NCBI RefSeq assembly: GCF_045038035.1
Contig: NZ_CP173427.1
Span: 5,084,001 to 5,148,000, forward strand
Source of the DNA: Paenibacillus_F chitinolyticus_A
GTDB lineage: Bacteria; Bacillota; Bacilli; Paenibacillales; NBRC-103111
Reading direction: 5' to 3'
Length of the DNA stretch: 64,000 bases
Below, in pieces: positions 43,798 to 50,737 of this stretch. The notes beneath the pieces were generated by a model. The model saw only the letters and a program-made list of their open reading frames with translations, ran no database searches and was not told the DNA's origin. Each line of letters opens with the position of its first letter. The stretch's first letter is position 1. Both the position numbers and the translations under genes were made by a program.

Positions 43798-44478
43798 TTA
43801 TTTTTGTTGATAGTAGTAATATGATGTTTCCTGTTTGGATTGTGCTTTGTTGTTCAGCACTACTCCAAGAATCTTTGCTTTAACATACTCTAATTGTGAG
43901 ATGGCCTTTTGTGCCCGGTCCTTCTTTACCTTCCCATGATTTAGAACCAGAACTACACCGTCCACTTTACTAGCTAATACTTGAGAATCAGTAACTGCTA
44001 ATATTGGGGGAGAATCAACTATTATGATGTCAAAATTTTGACGCATCTCATTTATGAGCGTACTCATCTTATTCGAACTAAGCAGTTCGGCCGGGTTTGG
44101 AGGCACGGGTCCCGAAGGAAGAAGTGTTAGGTTAGGTATACTAGTTTGTGTTAATCCTTCACTATTTCCTTTGAGGTTATTAATCAGAAGATGTGTTAAC
44201 CCTTCCATATTAGACACCCCGAAAATCTTGTGTAGGGTCGGCTTTCTTAAATCCGCATCAATCAGGAGTACATTTTTATTTTCTTGAGCGTATGCAATAG
44301 CGAGATTTGCAGCAGTTGTTGATTTTCCATCTTCAGGTTGGGCTGAGGTTATTAATATGCACTGAATAGATTGATCAATAGAAGAAAATTGTATGTTAGT
44401 TCTTAAGGTTCTATATGATTCAGCTATGTGAGATTTAGGATTGTAATAGGTAACCAATCTATTGGTTTGCACTGACAT
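43798..44478 (-). CDS. BY-type tyrosine kinase (CpsD/EpsB-like)
   Basis: This cytoplasmic autophosphorylating kinase controls polysaccharide polymerisation together with Wzz. It has Walker A in SAQPEDGKSTTAANLA, Walker A' in VLLIDADLRKP, Walker B in IIVDSPPILA, and a C-terminal tyrosine cluster (ETSYYYYQQK) that is phosphorylated. The ATG at 44478 lies inside the end of the wzz gene (20-base overlap); a GTG at 44490 is also possible. The phosphatase that would reverse it is encoded at 47.0-47.8 kb. Confidence 0.93.
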   Translation of the reverse strand: MSVQTNRLVTYYNPKSHIAESYRTLRTNIQFSSIDQSIQCILITSAQPEDGKSTTAANLAIAYAQENKNVLLIDADLRKPTLHKIFGVSNMEGLTHLLINNLKGNSEGLTQTSIPNLTLLPSGPVPPNPAELLSSNKMSTLINEMRQNFDIIIVDSPPILAVTDSQVLASKVDGVVLVLNHGKVKKDRAQKAISQLEYVKAKILGVVLNNKAQSKQETSYYYYQQK

Positions 44479-45217
44479 AAATATTTTCACCCACTGCTTT
44501 CTGTGAAGGATTAAGAGGCACTTTTGACTTTAAATCGGAGGATTTAATGCGGCCAATACTTGCTAATGTCGGCAGGCCCAAATATTTATCAATTTCTTTT
44601 TCTGTTTTTATAGTGTCGTCCAAATACTCCAACAGGAATGCTAATCCCATGGCAACTATGCCCGAGAGGACAAATGCCAATACTAAATTCATCTTAGGAC
44701 TAGGTTTCACCGGAACCGCAGGTCCGTCTAATTTTGCTTCGTTTAAAATAGTCACATTATCTACCTTCATGATGGTAGGTATATCTGTTTTGAATATGCC
44801 AGAAATCGTGTTGACTAACTTAACAGCAGCTTCATAATTTTCATCTGTCACTGTTATAGTCAATACTTGCGTTTCATTAATGGTACTAACTTTCACTTTT
44901 TGTATAATTTCGTCTGCAGTCAGTTTTAATTCAGGTAATTTGGAAGCAACTTTATCCATGATAGCCGGAGTTTTTATGATTTCTTTGTAAGTATTTACGA
45001 GCATGATACTGGCGCTAACTTCTCCATAATCAATTCTCGAAGACCCTTCAAATTGATAAGATGAATTGACAACCAACTTTGTATTTGCGGCATACTCAGG
45101 CTTTATAAAGTAAAAACTTGCAATTCCAGTAGCGATGCAAGTCAACAAAATGACTGTAAGTATAAGCCACAAACGTTTTTTCAGAATCAGAAAAATACCT
45201 TTTAAATCCAAGTCCAT
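44459..45217 (-). CDS. Wzz-type chain-length and kinase-activating protein
   Basis: A 252-residue membrane protein with two helices: one near residue 15-35 (RLWLILTVILLTCIATGIAS) and one near 180-200 (MNLVLAFVLSGIVAMGLAFL), just after a Pro-rich PVKPSPKM box. The external part lies between them. Its cytoplasmic tail activates the kinase encoded next. GGAGG lies 8 bases before the ATG. A GATAC palindrome sits about 40 bases upstream, where a promoter may lie. Confidence 0.92.
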   Translation of the reverse strand: MDLDLKGIFLILKKRLWLILTVILLTCIATGIASFYFIKPEYAANTKLVVNSSYQFEGSSRIDYGEVSASIMLVNTYKEIIKTPAIMDKVASKLPELKLTADEIIQKVKVSTINETQVLTITVTDENYEAAVKLVNTISGIFKTDIPTIMKVDNVTILNEAKLDGPAVPVKPSPKMNLVLAFVLSGIVAMGLAFLLEYLDDTIKTEKEIDKYLGLPTLASIGRIKSSDLKSKVPLNPSQKAVGENIYVSANQ

Positions 45218-45256
45218 GCTCTAGCCTCCGAAATTGTATTTACAATCGTTTTATTT

Positions 45257-45271
45257 GATACAATTTGTATC
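45257..45271. promoter_or_regulatory. GATAC palindrome upstream of wzz
   Basis: GATACAATTTGTATC is one of the seven copies of the local operator motif. It lies between the PqqD-like gene stop and the wzz start. A related 14-base palindrome, ATTGTATTTACAAT, is at 45233-45246, closer to wzz. Confidence 0.75.
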
Positions 45272-45307
45272 ATTAAGAACAGAACAAGTTCCTTAATTAA
45301 GCTCTCT

Positions 45308-45625
45308 TTACGTAAACGCCGATCGATACGGTAAAGGGGCAGATTCTTTCCCTACAGCTTCTATGATCTCAACCAAGTCGTATTCTTCAAGCTGCTGCAA
45401 AAACAAATGGATGTCATTCTCAGCCGTCTGGTAAGTCGTTTCATAATGATCCTGCAAACACAACACAAGTTCATGCACGGTTCTGGCCTCGGAGAGCAGG
45501 GACCAAATCATACCGCCTACTTCGTTGACTTTCGTGATGCTTTGCCTGTTCATTTGCATAATCACGTATTCCCCGTCAAGAAGCATCACTTCCGTATCTT
45601 GATGGCGCTTGAATTTATTTTCCAT
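45308..45625 (-). CDS. PqqD-like peptide-binding protein (RRE)
   Basis: The 105-residue protein has the PqqD fold pattern: HQDTEVMLLDGEYVIMQMN, then VNEVGGMIWSLLSEARTVHE, then LFLQQLEEYDLVE. PqqD-like proteins (RiPP recognition elements, including lasso-peptide B1) bind the leader of a precursor peptide and present it to a modifying enzyme. AGGAGA lies 8 bases before the ATG. It is 12 bases after the nucleotidyltransferase gene, in a three-gene set with the precursor-like peptide. I see no lasso protease or cyclase nearby. Confidence 0.85.
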   Translation of the reverse strand: MENKFKRHQDTEVMLLDGEYVIMQMNRQSITKVNEVGGMIWSLLSEARTVHELVLCLQDHYETTYQTAENDIHLFLQQLEEYDLVEIIEAVGKESAPLPYRSAFT

Positions 45626-45637
45626 CCAGCGAATCTC

Positions 45638-46762
45638 CTAAACATATTTTTTCATTTTGACTTGACGAAACAAGCGTTTCCACCTTTCAGCATAAACGGA
45701 TTTAAAATGCTTCCAGCGTGAGGCGCTCCTCACTCCTTCCAATCCAAGCAAAGCGGGATGAACATAGGGGAAAAGAAAATTGCAGAGCCAGGCTCCCGTA
45801 TGTACGGGTCTGTCATACACTTGTGTCAGGTGGTAAATTGCAATATAGACGGCGTTCTCAACCCCCTTATGACCTTGCTGAACTCTGCGAATAAGCGAGT
45901 AGGACCACAGGGGTGGAACGGACCGTTTAACAGGCACAATAACCGGAAGGCCCGGGAAGAGATAATCAACGGCCGCCAGCACCGTTTTTATTCTTTTCAC
46001 GGTATATTCCCGAGCAGCCCGTTGAGCCACTCCTTTCCTGACAGATTCAACATCTGCATTCTGCAGCAAATGAACAACGTCCAAGAAATAGCGTATGGAA
46101 TTCATCCTGTGTTGAGAACCGTGTAAACATATACTGTAAAATGTATCCGAATCGTTCATCCTCCGGATATGCACATAGTTCTGCAAAGGAAGGGACTGAC
46201 TCCAAAATGAATCGTAATCGATATCGGCTGTACGAAACTCCACCAGTCCCCAGTGAATTTCAACCGTAATGGGAAGCCGGCCGGCAGCTCCTTCTCTAGT
46301 GTATACAACGTGATGGCTCGCATCCGATCCATCAAATCGTTCAAATCCCAAGGTCTCGACAATGTCCGCCGCTGCGGAAAGGTTCTCCGGTTGGATAAGA
46401 ACGTCAATATCCGTCGTTCCTCTTACTCCGAATCCGCCGTAGTACTGCTCGCTGAAATAGATGCCTTTCATAAGCAGGACCTGAAGCCCCGCTTCCTCGA
46501 ACAACCGGAGCAGCCGGTCTGTCTCTGTCTTGAGAAGCAAGTTCTGGAACAGGGTCGCTTCCGCCTTGCGCTTCAGACGGTCCTGGAGAAAGAGGGGGAG
46601 CTCACCGAGTCTCCCTTTCTCTTTCAGCATGTGGTACACCTGAGCCGTGATGGAGAATAAGTCCAAGTCTTCGGCGATCTGCCCGTATTCTTCCTCAGTG
46701 AAGGAGAATGCACCGTGAACCACATACAGGTCGTTCATAAATCGGATGAGGGGCTGTGTCAT
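45638..46762 (-). CDS. nucleotidyltransferase-family protein of RiPP-cluster type
   Basis: The 374-residue protein resembles the uncharacterised nucleotidyltransferase family (NTP_transf_5) found beside lasso and related peptide genes. The core is LLMKGIYFSEQYYGGFGVRG followed by TTDIDVLIQ with the expected metal-binding Asp-x-Asp. The LPITVEIHWGLVE block and a helical C-terminus follow. Its chemistry on peptides is unknown. Its ATG overlaps the stop of the 40-codon peptide gene, so the two are translationally coupled. Confidence 0.85.
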   Translation of the reverse strand: MTQPLIRFMNDLYVVHGAFSFTEEEYGQIAEDLDLFSITAQVYHMLKEKGRLGELPLFLQDRLKRKAEATLFQNLLLKTETDRLLRLFEEAGLQVLLMKGIYFSEQYYGGFGVRGTTDIDVLIQPENLSAAADIVETLGFERFDGSDASHHVVYTREGAAGRLPITVEIHWGLVEFRTADIDYDSFWSQSLPLQNYVHIRRMNDSDTFYSICLHGSQHRMNSIRYFLDVVHLLQNADVESVRKGVAQRAAREYTVKRIKTVLAAVDYLFPGLPVIVPVKRSVPPLWSYSLIRRVQQGHKGVENAVYIAIYHLTQVYDRPVHTGAWLCNFLFPYVHPALLGLEGVRSASRWKHFKSVYAERWKRLFRQVKMKKYV

Positions 46763-46881
46763 TTACATGTCGGACTGCCTGTGTGACCGCCGTTATCGCA
46801 CGGATGCGGCTTGGACGGCTTGGTCTCGAAAACGATCTGCTGGTGTTTCAAAACTGTCGGTGCGATATACGTCTTCTTCAC
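46759..46881 (-). CDS. RiPP precursor-like peptide (40 aa)
   Basis: The frame starts at a GTG with AAGGAG 8 bases upstream and stops with TGA overlapping the nucleotidyltransferase ATG. Residues 5-20 (YIAPTVLKHQQIVFET) resemble the YxxPxL...T leader motif that lasso B1/PqqD proteins recognise. The tail (residues 21-40) is rich in Pro, His and Gly and has two cysteines (28 and 39) and Asp29. It is too short for standard gene calling. It is not a typical lasso core, which would begin with Gly, Ala, Ser or Cys. A precursor role is inferred from the neighbours. Confidence 0.75.
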   Translation of the reverse strand: MKKTYIAPTVLKHQQIVFETKPSKPHPCDNGGHTGSPTCK

Positions 46882-46954
46882 TAGCTTCACTCCTTGCGGA
46901 TAATTATTTATGAAAGGGACTCTGCTACAACGAGTATCCGTTTCACACCAAACC

Positions 46955-46969
46955 GATACAATTCGTATC
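46955..46969. promoter_or_regulatory. GATAC palindrome, downstream copy at the peptide promoter
   Basis: GATACAATTCGTATC lies about 4-18 bases after the predicted transcription start of the peptide operon. Together with the copy in the spacer it makes a paired operator. Confidence 0.8.
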
Positions 46970-46979
46970 TACAATATTA

Positions 46980-47008
46980 ACTTTATGATACGATATGTAT
47001 CTTGTCAA
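46980..47008 (-). promoter_or_regulatory. promoter of the RiPP-like/EPS operon with operator in the spacer
   Basis: On the minus strand a perfect TTGACA (47003-47008) and TAAAGT (46980-46985) are 17 bases apart. The palindrome GATACATATCGTATC (46987-47001) fills that spacer. A protein bound here would block polymerase directly. Confidence 0.8.
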
Positions 47009-47026
47009 GCGAAAAATGACCAATTC

Positions 47027-47818
47027 CTACCCTTTAACTCGAATATTGAAAGGCCAGGGCCACAGGGCCCGCGATAGCGACATGTTATGGGCCGGAACAG
47101 CCGGCACAATGACTTCGTCACGCGCGACATATTCCGCGTTAGCCCGGTAGGCCGAGACCTGTTCCGGCCCCACCTTCCGGGCTGCGAGCGCGTACGCGTC
47201 CGCGAGGTGCCATTTCCTGACGACGACGTCGTGTGCGTCGGAGGCCAGGAAATGGACCGCATTAGCGCGGCACAGGCTCAGCGCGAATGCCTGCATCCGA
47301 CGGCCGTACTCCCCGGTGAGGGCTCCCGCCGTCACCTGGAGCAGCAGGCCGCCGTCCATCCACTCGCGCAGCAGCTCCGGCCGGCGCTGGATCTCGCCGC
47401 TCCGCTCGGGGTGCGCGAGAATCGGGACGATTCCGCGCACTCCCAGCTCGTGGAGCAGCTCGGCGAAGCCGCCCGGCACGCGGCCGCCGGGGAGCTCCAG
47501 CAGCAGATAGCGGGAACCGCCGAGGGTGCAGAGCCGGCCGTCCAGCAGGTCATCGAGGAGCCGGTCGTAGACGCGGATCTCGTGTCCGGGCAGGACGGTC
47601 AGGGCGATGCCCCGGCGGTCCAGCGCCTGCTGCAGGAGCTCCACGGCCTCCCGCACGGCCGGGGCTTCGTTGTCGTAGGCGCCGCCGTGATGAGGCGTTG
47701 CCACGACACGGCTGATGCCCGATGCCGCGGCGTGCTCCGCCATCGTCAGCGCGGCCTCCAGATCGGGAGCGCCGTCGTCCAGCCCCGGAAGGATGTGGCA
47801 GTGCAGATCCGTATACAT
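47027..47818 (-). CDS. PHP-type tyrosine phosphatase (CpsB/YwqE-like)
   Basis: This manganese-dependent phosphatase removes phosphate from the tyrosine cluster of the CpsD-type kinase and so resets polysaccharide synthesis. The metal motifs are YTDLHCHILPGLDDGAPD, RVVATPHHGG, PGHEIRVYD, PILAHPERSGE and FLASDAHDVV. The 263-residue length is usual. It is very GC-rich, in sharp contrast to the kinase gene it serves, so they have different histories. It is the first minus-strand gene ahead of the peptide promoter. Confidence 0.93.
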   Translation of the reverse strand: MYTDLHCHILPGLDDGAPDLEAALTMAEHAAASGISRVVATPHHGGAYDNEAPAVREAVELLQQALDRRGIALTVLPGHEIRVYDRLLDDLLDGRLCTLGGSRYLLLELPGGRVPGGFAELLHELGVRGIVPILAHPERSGEIQRRPELLREWMDGGLLLQVTAGALTGEYGRRMQAFALSLCRANAVHFLASDAHDVVVRKWHLADAYALAARKVGPEQVSAYRANAEYVARDEVIVPAVPAHNMSLSRALWPWPFNIRVKG

Positions 47819-47870
47819 AGGGCCGCCTCCTTCATCGGGATTCCGGTCCGGACCGGGTTAAGTTTTGCGT

Positions 47871-47897
47871 GACTTTCATGAAATTTTCATGAAAGTC
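47871..47897. repeat. perfect 13-bp inverted repeat
   Basis: GACTTTCATGAAA and its exact reverse complement flank a single central base. It lies about 55 bases upstream of the phosphatase start. Its TTTCATGAAA core differs from the GATAC motif, so it may bind another regulator or form an RNA hairpin in the leader. Confidence 0.7.
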
Positions 47898-48115
47898 CGC
47901 CTTCATTTTTTCATGAGTGGGCAGAAGTAACCCGGGCTTGGGACGATAGGATGATAGTTAGCGTATGCTTTCCATCTCAAATTATGATACAATCCCAAAC
48001 ATTACATAAGTGGGTAACCACCGAATATAATGTATAAAGTTCTTTAAATTAAGGTAAAAACGGGATAAAAAAAGGGTTTATTACGGCCTGTGGAGAAACA
48101 TTTTATCGACAAATA

Positions 48116-48144
48116 GTTGCATTTTGTATCAAAAAATTTATAAT
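48116..48144 (+). promoter_or_regulatory. XRE promoter with degenerate GATAC operator
   Basis: TTGCAT (48117-48122) and TATAAT (48139-48144) are 16 bases apart. GTTGCATTTTGTATC (48116-48130), 13 of 15 matches to the copy upstream of the integrase-like gene, overlaps the -35 box and spacer. That would suit autoregulation. Confidence 0.6.
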
Positions 48145-48294
48145 TTCAGTATATCGACCTTTCAATGTAATCTCTGACGGGTAACCAATTGAGCCCTATT
48201 CAAGCGAGCGGTTGTTAGGTGATACCGGTTTAAACGATTGGCCGACGTGGTTATACTGGTTATTACTTTCTAGTGGAATGAGAGGAATTCTAAG

Positions 48295-48669
48295 ATGAAT
48301 AAACATGGGGATCGCATTGCTCAACTGCGAGAAAAGCATGCTTTGACTCAAGAAGAGCTGGCCAACAAACTCGGCATATCACGCGCAGCATTATCGCATT
48401 ACGAGACGAGCCGGCGCGAGCCGGATTTCGAAACGATGAACAAAATCGCGACCTTCTTCAAAGTGTCCGCCGACTATCTGCTCGGAAGAACGACCAACCC
48501 GCATGCGGTGCTCGACGAAGATGTAAGAGATTTCGTGAACAGCCTGGAGCTTTCCGACGATAAGATTCTGGAAAAATTCGCGCTGTCCATTGACGGCCGC
48601 AAGTTGACTGCCGAAGAAGCCAAGCGTTTTATCGCTTTCGTGAGGGCGGAACGTTCGATGTCGGAGTAG
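48295..48669 (+). CDS. XRE-family helix-turn-helix repressor
   Basis: The 124-residue regulator has an N-terminal HTH of the Xre/SinR type: RIAQLREKHALTQEELANKL, GISRAALSHYETSRREPDF and then FFKVSADYLLGRTT. A helical C-terminal part of about 55 residues follows, probably for oligomerisation. GAGAGGAAT lies upstream of the ATG. It is the only DNA-binding regulator within the cluster of GATAC palindromes, so it is the best candidate to bind them; this is an inference. Confidence 0.92.
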   Translation: MNKHGDRIAQLREKHALTQEELANKLGISRAALSHYETSRREPDFETMNKIATFFKVSADYLLGRTTNPHAVLDEDVRDFVNSLELSDDKILEKFALSIDGRKLTAEEAKRFIAFVRAERSMSE

Positions 48670-48781
48670 GCGGATCGGTTCCGTCTCCCGGACCTCTCGT
48701 CTGAAACGAACTTAGTATAGCCGGATTCAAGTTCAGCTGGTCCACTAGTTTATGCAGATCAATAACAATTTCATCCGTCAT
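48629..48781 (-). CDS. hidden 50-residue ORF under a GATAC-controlled promoter
   Basis: The frame reads MTDEIVIDLHKLVDQLNL, passes through NPAILSSFQT, and ends in a Gly/Pro/Thr/Asp-rich tail and a basic terminus. GAGGGTG lies about 8 bases before the ATG. The promoter TTGACA-18-TAAATT with an operator in the spacer lies about 65 bases upstream. Its last 41 bases run antisense to the end of the XRE gene. A helical front and a low-complexity tail could be a precursor peptide or a small antagonist of the repressor. I recognise no family. Confidence 0.55.
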   Translation of the reverse strand: MTDEIVIDLHKLVDQLNLNPAILSSFQTRGPGDGTDPPTPTSNVPPSRKR

Positions 48782-48844
48782 TTTTATGGCACCCTCACCG
48801 GTTCCGAAATGGTAATCCTACCGAAGCGTTTAGCTCATGAATTT

Positions 48845-48874
48845 AATTTATGATACATCTTGTATCTGTGTCAA
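48845..48874 (-). promoter_or_regulatory. promoter and operator of the 50-residue ORF
   Basis: A perfect TTGACA (48869-48874) and TAAATT (48845-48850) on the minus strand are separated by 18 bases that contain GATACATCTTGTATC (48852-48866). A weaker copy, AGCACATTTTGTATC, adjoins it at 48874-48888. Confidence 0.75.
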
Positions 48875-48912
48875 GCACATTTTGTATCCTTTTCAAACCT
48901 TTCGACTCCTCC

Positions 48913-48950
48913 ATCCCGGGTGTCGATTCTTTGTTTAGCCGGGATTTTTT
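48913..48950 (+). terminator. possible terminator downstream of the XRE gene
   Basis: ATCCCGG pairs with CCGGGAT around a 19-base loop and is followed by TTTTTT. It lies about 245 bases after the XRE stop codon. Confidence 0.55.
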
Positions 48951-49037
48951 ATGAAACCGCATACATTATCGGATTATCTGCTGTCGCAGGTCTTTCCGAC
49001 TCTTTTCGGAGTCTCCGGAGTAATGAAAAGTAAACGC

Positions 49038-49556
49038 TCAACCGCTGCTTCTTTTATCGATGCCGATGTATTTAAAGGTTACGGAAGGAGCCGAATGGTT
49101 AAACAAGTCGCGAAGGACGGAAATATTCTTCGTGCGCTGATAATAATGGTACCCGAATGTCTTCCGCAGCGTATGCGTGCCGATGTCCTGCAATCCCACC
49201 CGCTTGGCGGCTTCGTTTAATATCCGGTAGACGCGGATGCGCTTGATCGGTTTGCCCGTTTTTTGCGAAGGAAACATAAAGTCCTCGTCGTCCATATACT
49301 GCACATACTCGCCGATGTAAGACTTCAAGGCGTCATCGACCCAGAACGATTTGCTCTTGCCGGTTTTCTCCTCGGTGATGCTGATTTCATTGCGGTCTTT
49401 CACGTCTTTCACCCGGAGTCTCAAGATATCGTTGAGATGCAGACCCGAATTAATGCCGATCGTAAAAAGAAGCCAATCCCGCATGGAATGATTCTTCAGG
49501 ACGTCCTGAAGTTCTGTAATTTTTTCGGGGTCACGAATAGGTTGGGCCACTTGCAT
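49038..49556 (-). CDS. short tyrosine recombinase/integrase-like protein
   Basis: The 172-residue protein is a catalytic domain only, with no N-terminal arm- or core-binding domain. HTLRKTFGYHYYQ gives the HxxR pair, and FNHSAPSVTFKYIGI gives the late His and nucleophile Tyr. The first catalytic arginine, normally in a GLRxxD block, is replaced here by His (SGLHLNDILRL). The C-terminus ends soon after the Tyr. It may be inactive and act as a DNA-binding protein. GGAGGG lies 9 bases before the ATG. A GATAC operator lies in its promoter. Confidence 0.85.
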   Translation of the reverse strand: MQVAQPIRDPEKITELQDVLKNHSMRDWLLFTIGINSGLHLNDILRLRVKDVKDRNEISITEEKTGKSKSFWVDDALKSYIGEYVQYMDDEDFMFPSQKTGKPIKRIRVYRILNEAAKRVGLQDIGTHTLRKTFGYHYYQRTKNISVLRDLFNHSAPSVTFKYIGIDKRSSG

Positions 49557-49595
49557 GTAAGAAATCCCTCCATTAAATTAGTTAACCCATGGTAT

Positions 49596-49622
49596 GATAC
49601 ATTTTGTATCAAGGGCATTATA
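49596..49622 (-). promoter_or_regulatory. promoter and operator of the integrase-like gene
   Basis: An extended -10 (TGCTATAAT on the minus strand, TATAAT at 49617-49622) is followed at once by GATACATTTTGTATC at 49596-49610, which would cover the transcription start. Confidence 0.7.
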
Positions 49623-49733
49623 GCACACCACATTTCGTATGCCTAGTCCCTTTGGCGATCTTTTATCATTACTTAATCCTCATGTCCGCCTGCGGGAATG
49701 AATCTTTGTATCTAGGTCTAAAGACTTTATTTT

Positions 49734-49748
49734 GGTACAAATTGTATC
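49734..49748. promoter_or_regulatory. GATAC-like palindrome at the LCP stop codon
   Basis: GGTACAAATTGTATC differs from the motif at one base. It lies 8 bases past the LCP gene and may be a distal operator for the integrase-like gene. Confidence 0.6.
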
Positions 49749-49755
49749 ATAATAT

Positions 49756-50709
49756 CTAAAATAAATCTTCTTTTATTTTTTTGACGGCCTCGGAATCGGG
49801 AATCCAGTAGTACAAATTGGAGCCGACAAGCGGGTCTTCTTCACGTCCGCTGTGCCCCGGAAGCTGAGAGTAATTGAAGTTGTCATGACCGACCCCTTTG
49901 AAAAGCCAGGCGAGGCTGATCAGATCGGAATCCGAGAAATTCGTATCGAGAATGTCCTTGCGCAAGGAAGGCAGGAGCGTCGCCAGCTGCGGAATTTTAT
50001 CCGGCTTTAACAGTTCGATGGCAATGGAACGAAGAACTTTGGACTGCTCTTCCTGCCGTCCGAATTCTCCTCCTTCCGCTCCGTAGCGTTCCCGTACGAC
50101 TTTCAGGGCCGTGTCTCCGTCGAAATGCTGCTGCCCTTTCGGAATCGTCGTTTTCTGCCATTTCAGATGCAGGTCTTTCTCCAGCGTAAGGTCTACGCCT
50201 CCGACTTTGTCGACAATACGCTTGAATCCTTCGAAATTCGTTTTGGCATAATAGTTGATCGGCACGCCGAGAAAATCGCTGACCGTCTGCGTGGCCGTAA
50301 GCGTTCCCTGCTGATTGCCTCCCTTCGACTCCCCCACGATGTGCGCATGATTCAGCTTCGTCAAACCGACTCCCTTAACGGGCACGCGCGTATCCCGGGG
50401 CAGGGACAAGATATTGACTTTGCGCTCGGACGGTACGACATGAACCGCCATCATCACATCGCTGCGGGAAGGCTCCCCGCTTCGTGAATCGATGCCGAGA
50501 ATCAGGATGTTAAACGACTTCATGTCCGGTTTGGGCGTTTCCTGAACCGGTGCTGCCGCTTCGGCAGTTTGCGGCTGTGCCAGTACGGGGATATCCTGAT
50601 TCTCGAAATGTCTGGACGGGTCCAGGCTCCAGTAAGCCCAGCCGCCGGCCGAAACCCCGATTACGAGAACACTGAACGCAGCGATTTTCCATTTGGTTTT
50701 TTTCTTCAA
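49756..50709 (-). CDS. LytR-CpsA-Psr (LCP) family cell-wall ligase
   Basis: LCP enzymes attach undecaprenyl-linked polymers, such as teichoic acids or capsule, to peptidoglycan. The protein of about 317 residues has an N-terminal membrane anchor (WKIAAFSVLVIGVSAGGWAY). The LCP domain has NILILGIDSRSGEPSRSDVM, LSLPRDTRVPVKG and VDKVGGVDLTLEKD, with the conserved Asp and Arg residues. I choose the TTG at 50709, which has GGAGG 7 bases upstream; longer frames run through the operator. It may attach the polymer made by the nearby EPS genes. Confidence 0.92.
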   Translation of the reverse strand: MKKKTKWKIAAFSVLVIGVSAGGWAYWSLDPSRHFENQDIPVLAQPQTAEAAAPVQETPKPDMKSFNILILGIDSRSGEPSRSDVMMAVHVVPSERKVNILSLPRDTRVPVKGVGLTKLNHAHIVGESKGGNQQGTLTATQTVSDFLGVPINYYAKTNFEGFKRIVDKVGGVDLTLEKDLHLKWQKTTIPKGQQHFDGDTALKVVRERYGAEGGEFGRQEEQSKVLRSIAIELLKPDKIPQLATLLPSLRKDILDTNFSDSDLISLAWLFKGVGHDNFNYSQLPGHSGREEDPLVGSNLYYWIPDSEAVKKIKEDLF

Positions 50710-50737
50710 GAAAGGTCCTCCCTCACTCTCGTCATAC

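Larger units (their letters stand above)
32787..45217 (-). other. exopolysaccharide (Wzx/Wzy-type) gene cluster
   Basis: These minus-strand genes form a complete pathway. Wzz and a tyrosine kinase control chain length; a phosphoglycosyl transferase starts the repeat unit and two GT4 enzymes extend it. A flippase, a polymerase and an acyltransferase follow, and two epimerases, GalU and Ugd supply UDP-sugars including UDP-glucuronate. The 35.2-45.2 kb part is clearly richer in A and T than the rest of the window, which suggests that the sugar-specific genes were acquired by transfer between more ancestral flanks. Confidence 0.85.
47819..48294. promoter_or_regulatory. intergenic control region between phosphatase and XRE genes
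   Basis: This 476-base gap holds two promoters firing apart. It contains a perfect 13-bp inverted repeat at 47871-47897, a GATAC half-site at about 47985, a direct repeat GGGTAACCA at about 48012 and 48181, and the XRE promoter at 48117-48144. No gene is seen in it. Confidence 0.6.

Noticed and set aside
45308..46881. Complete lasso-peptide cluster
   Set aside because: Only the precursor-like peptide, a nucleotidyltransferase and a PqqD-like protein are present. No asparagine-synthetase-like cyclase, transglutaminase-like protease, HPr-kinase-like tailoring enzyme or dedicated exporter lies nearby, and the tail does not start with a usual lasso residue.
48951..49220. 89-residue plus-strand ORF
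   Set aside because: It is antisense to the integrase-like gene, starts inside a terminator's T run and shows no ribosome binding site.
49038..49610. Prophage or integrative element
   Set aside because: The integrase-like protein is isolated, lacks a catalytic residue, and has no attachment repeats, capsid, relaxase or replication genes around it.
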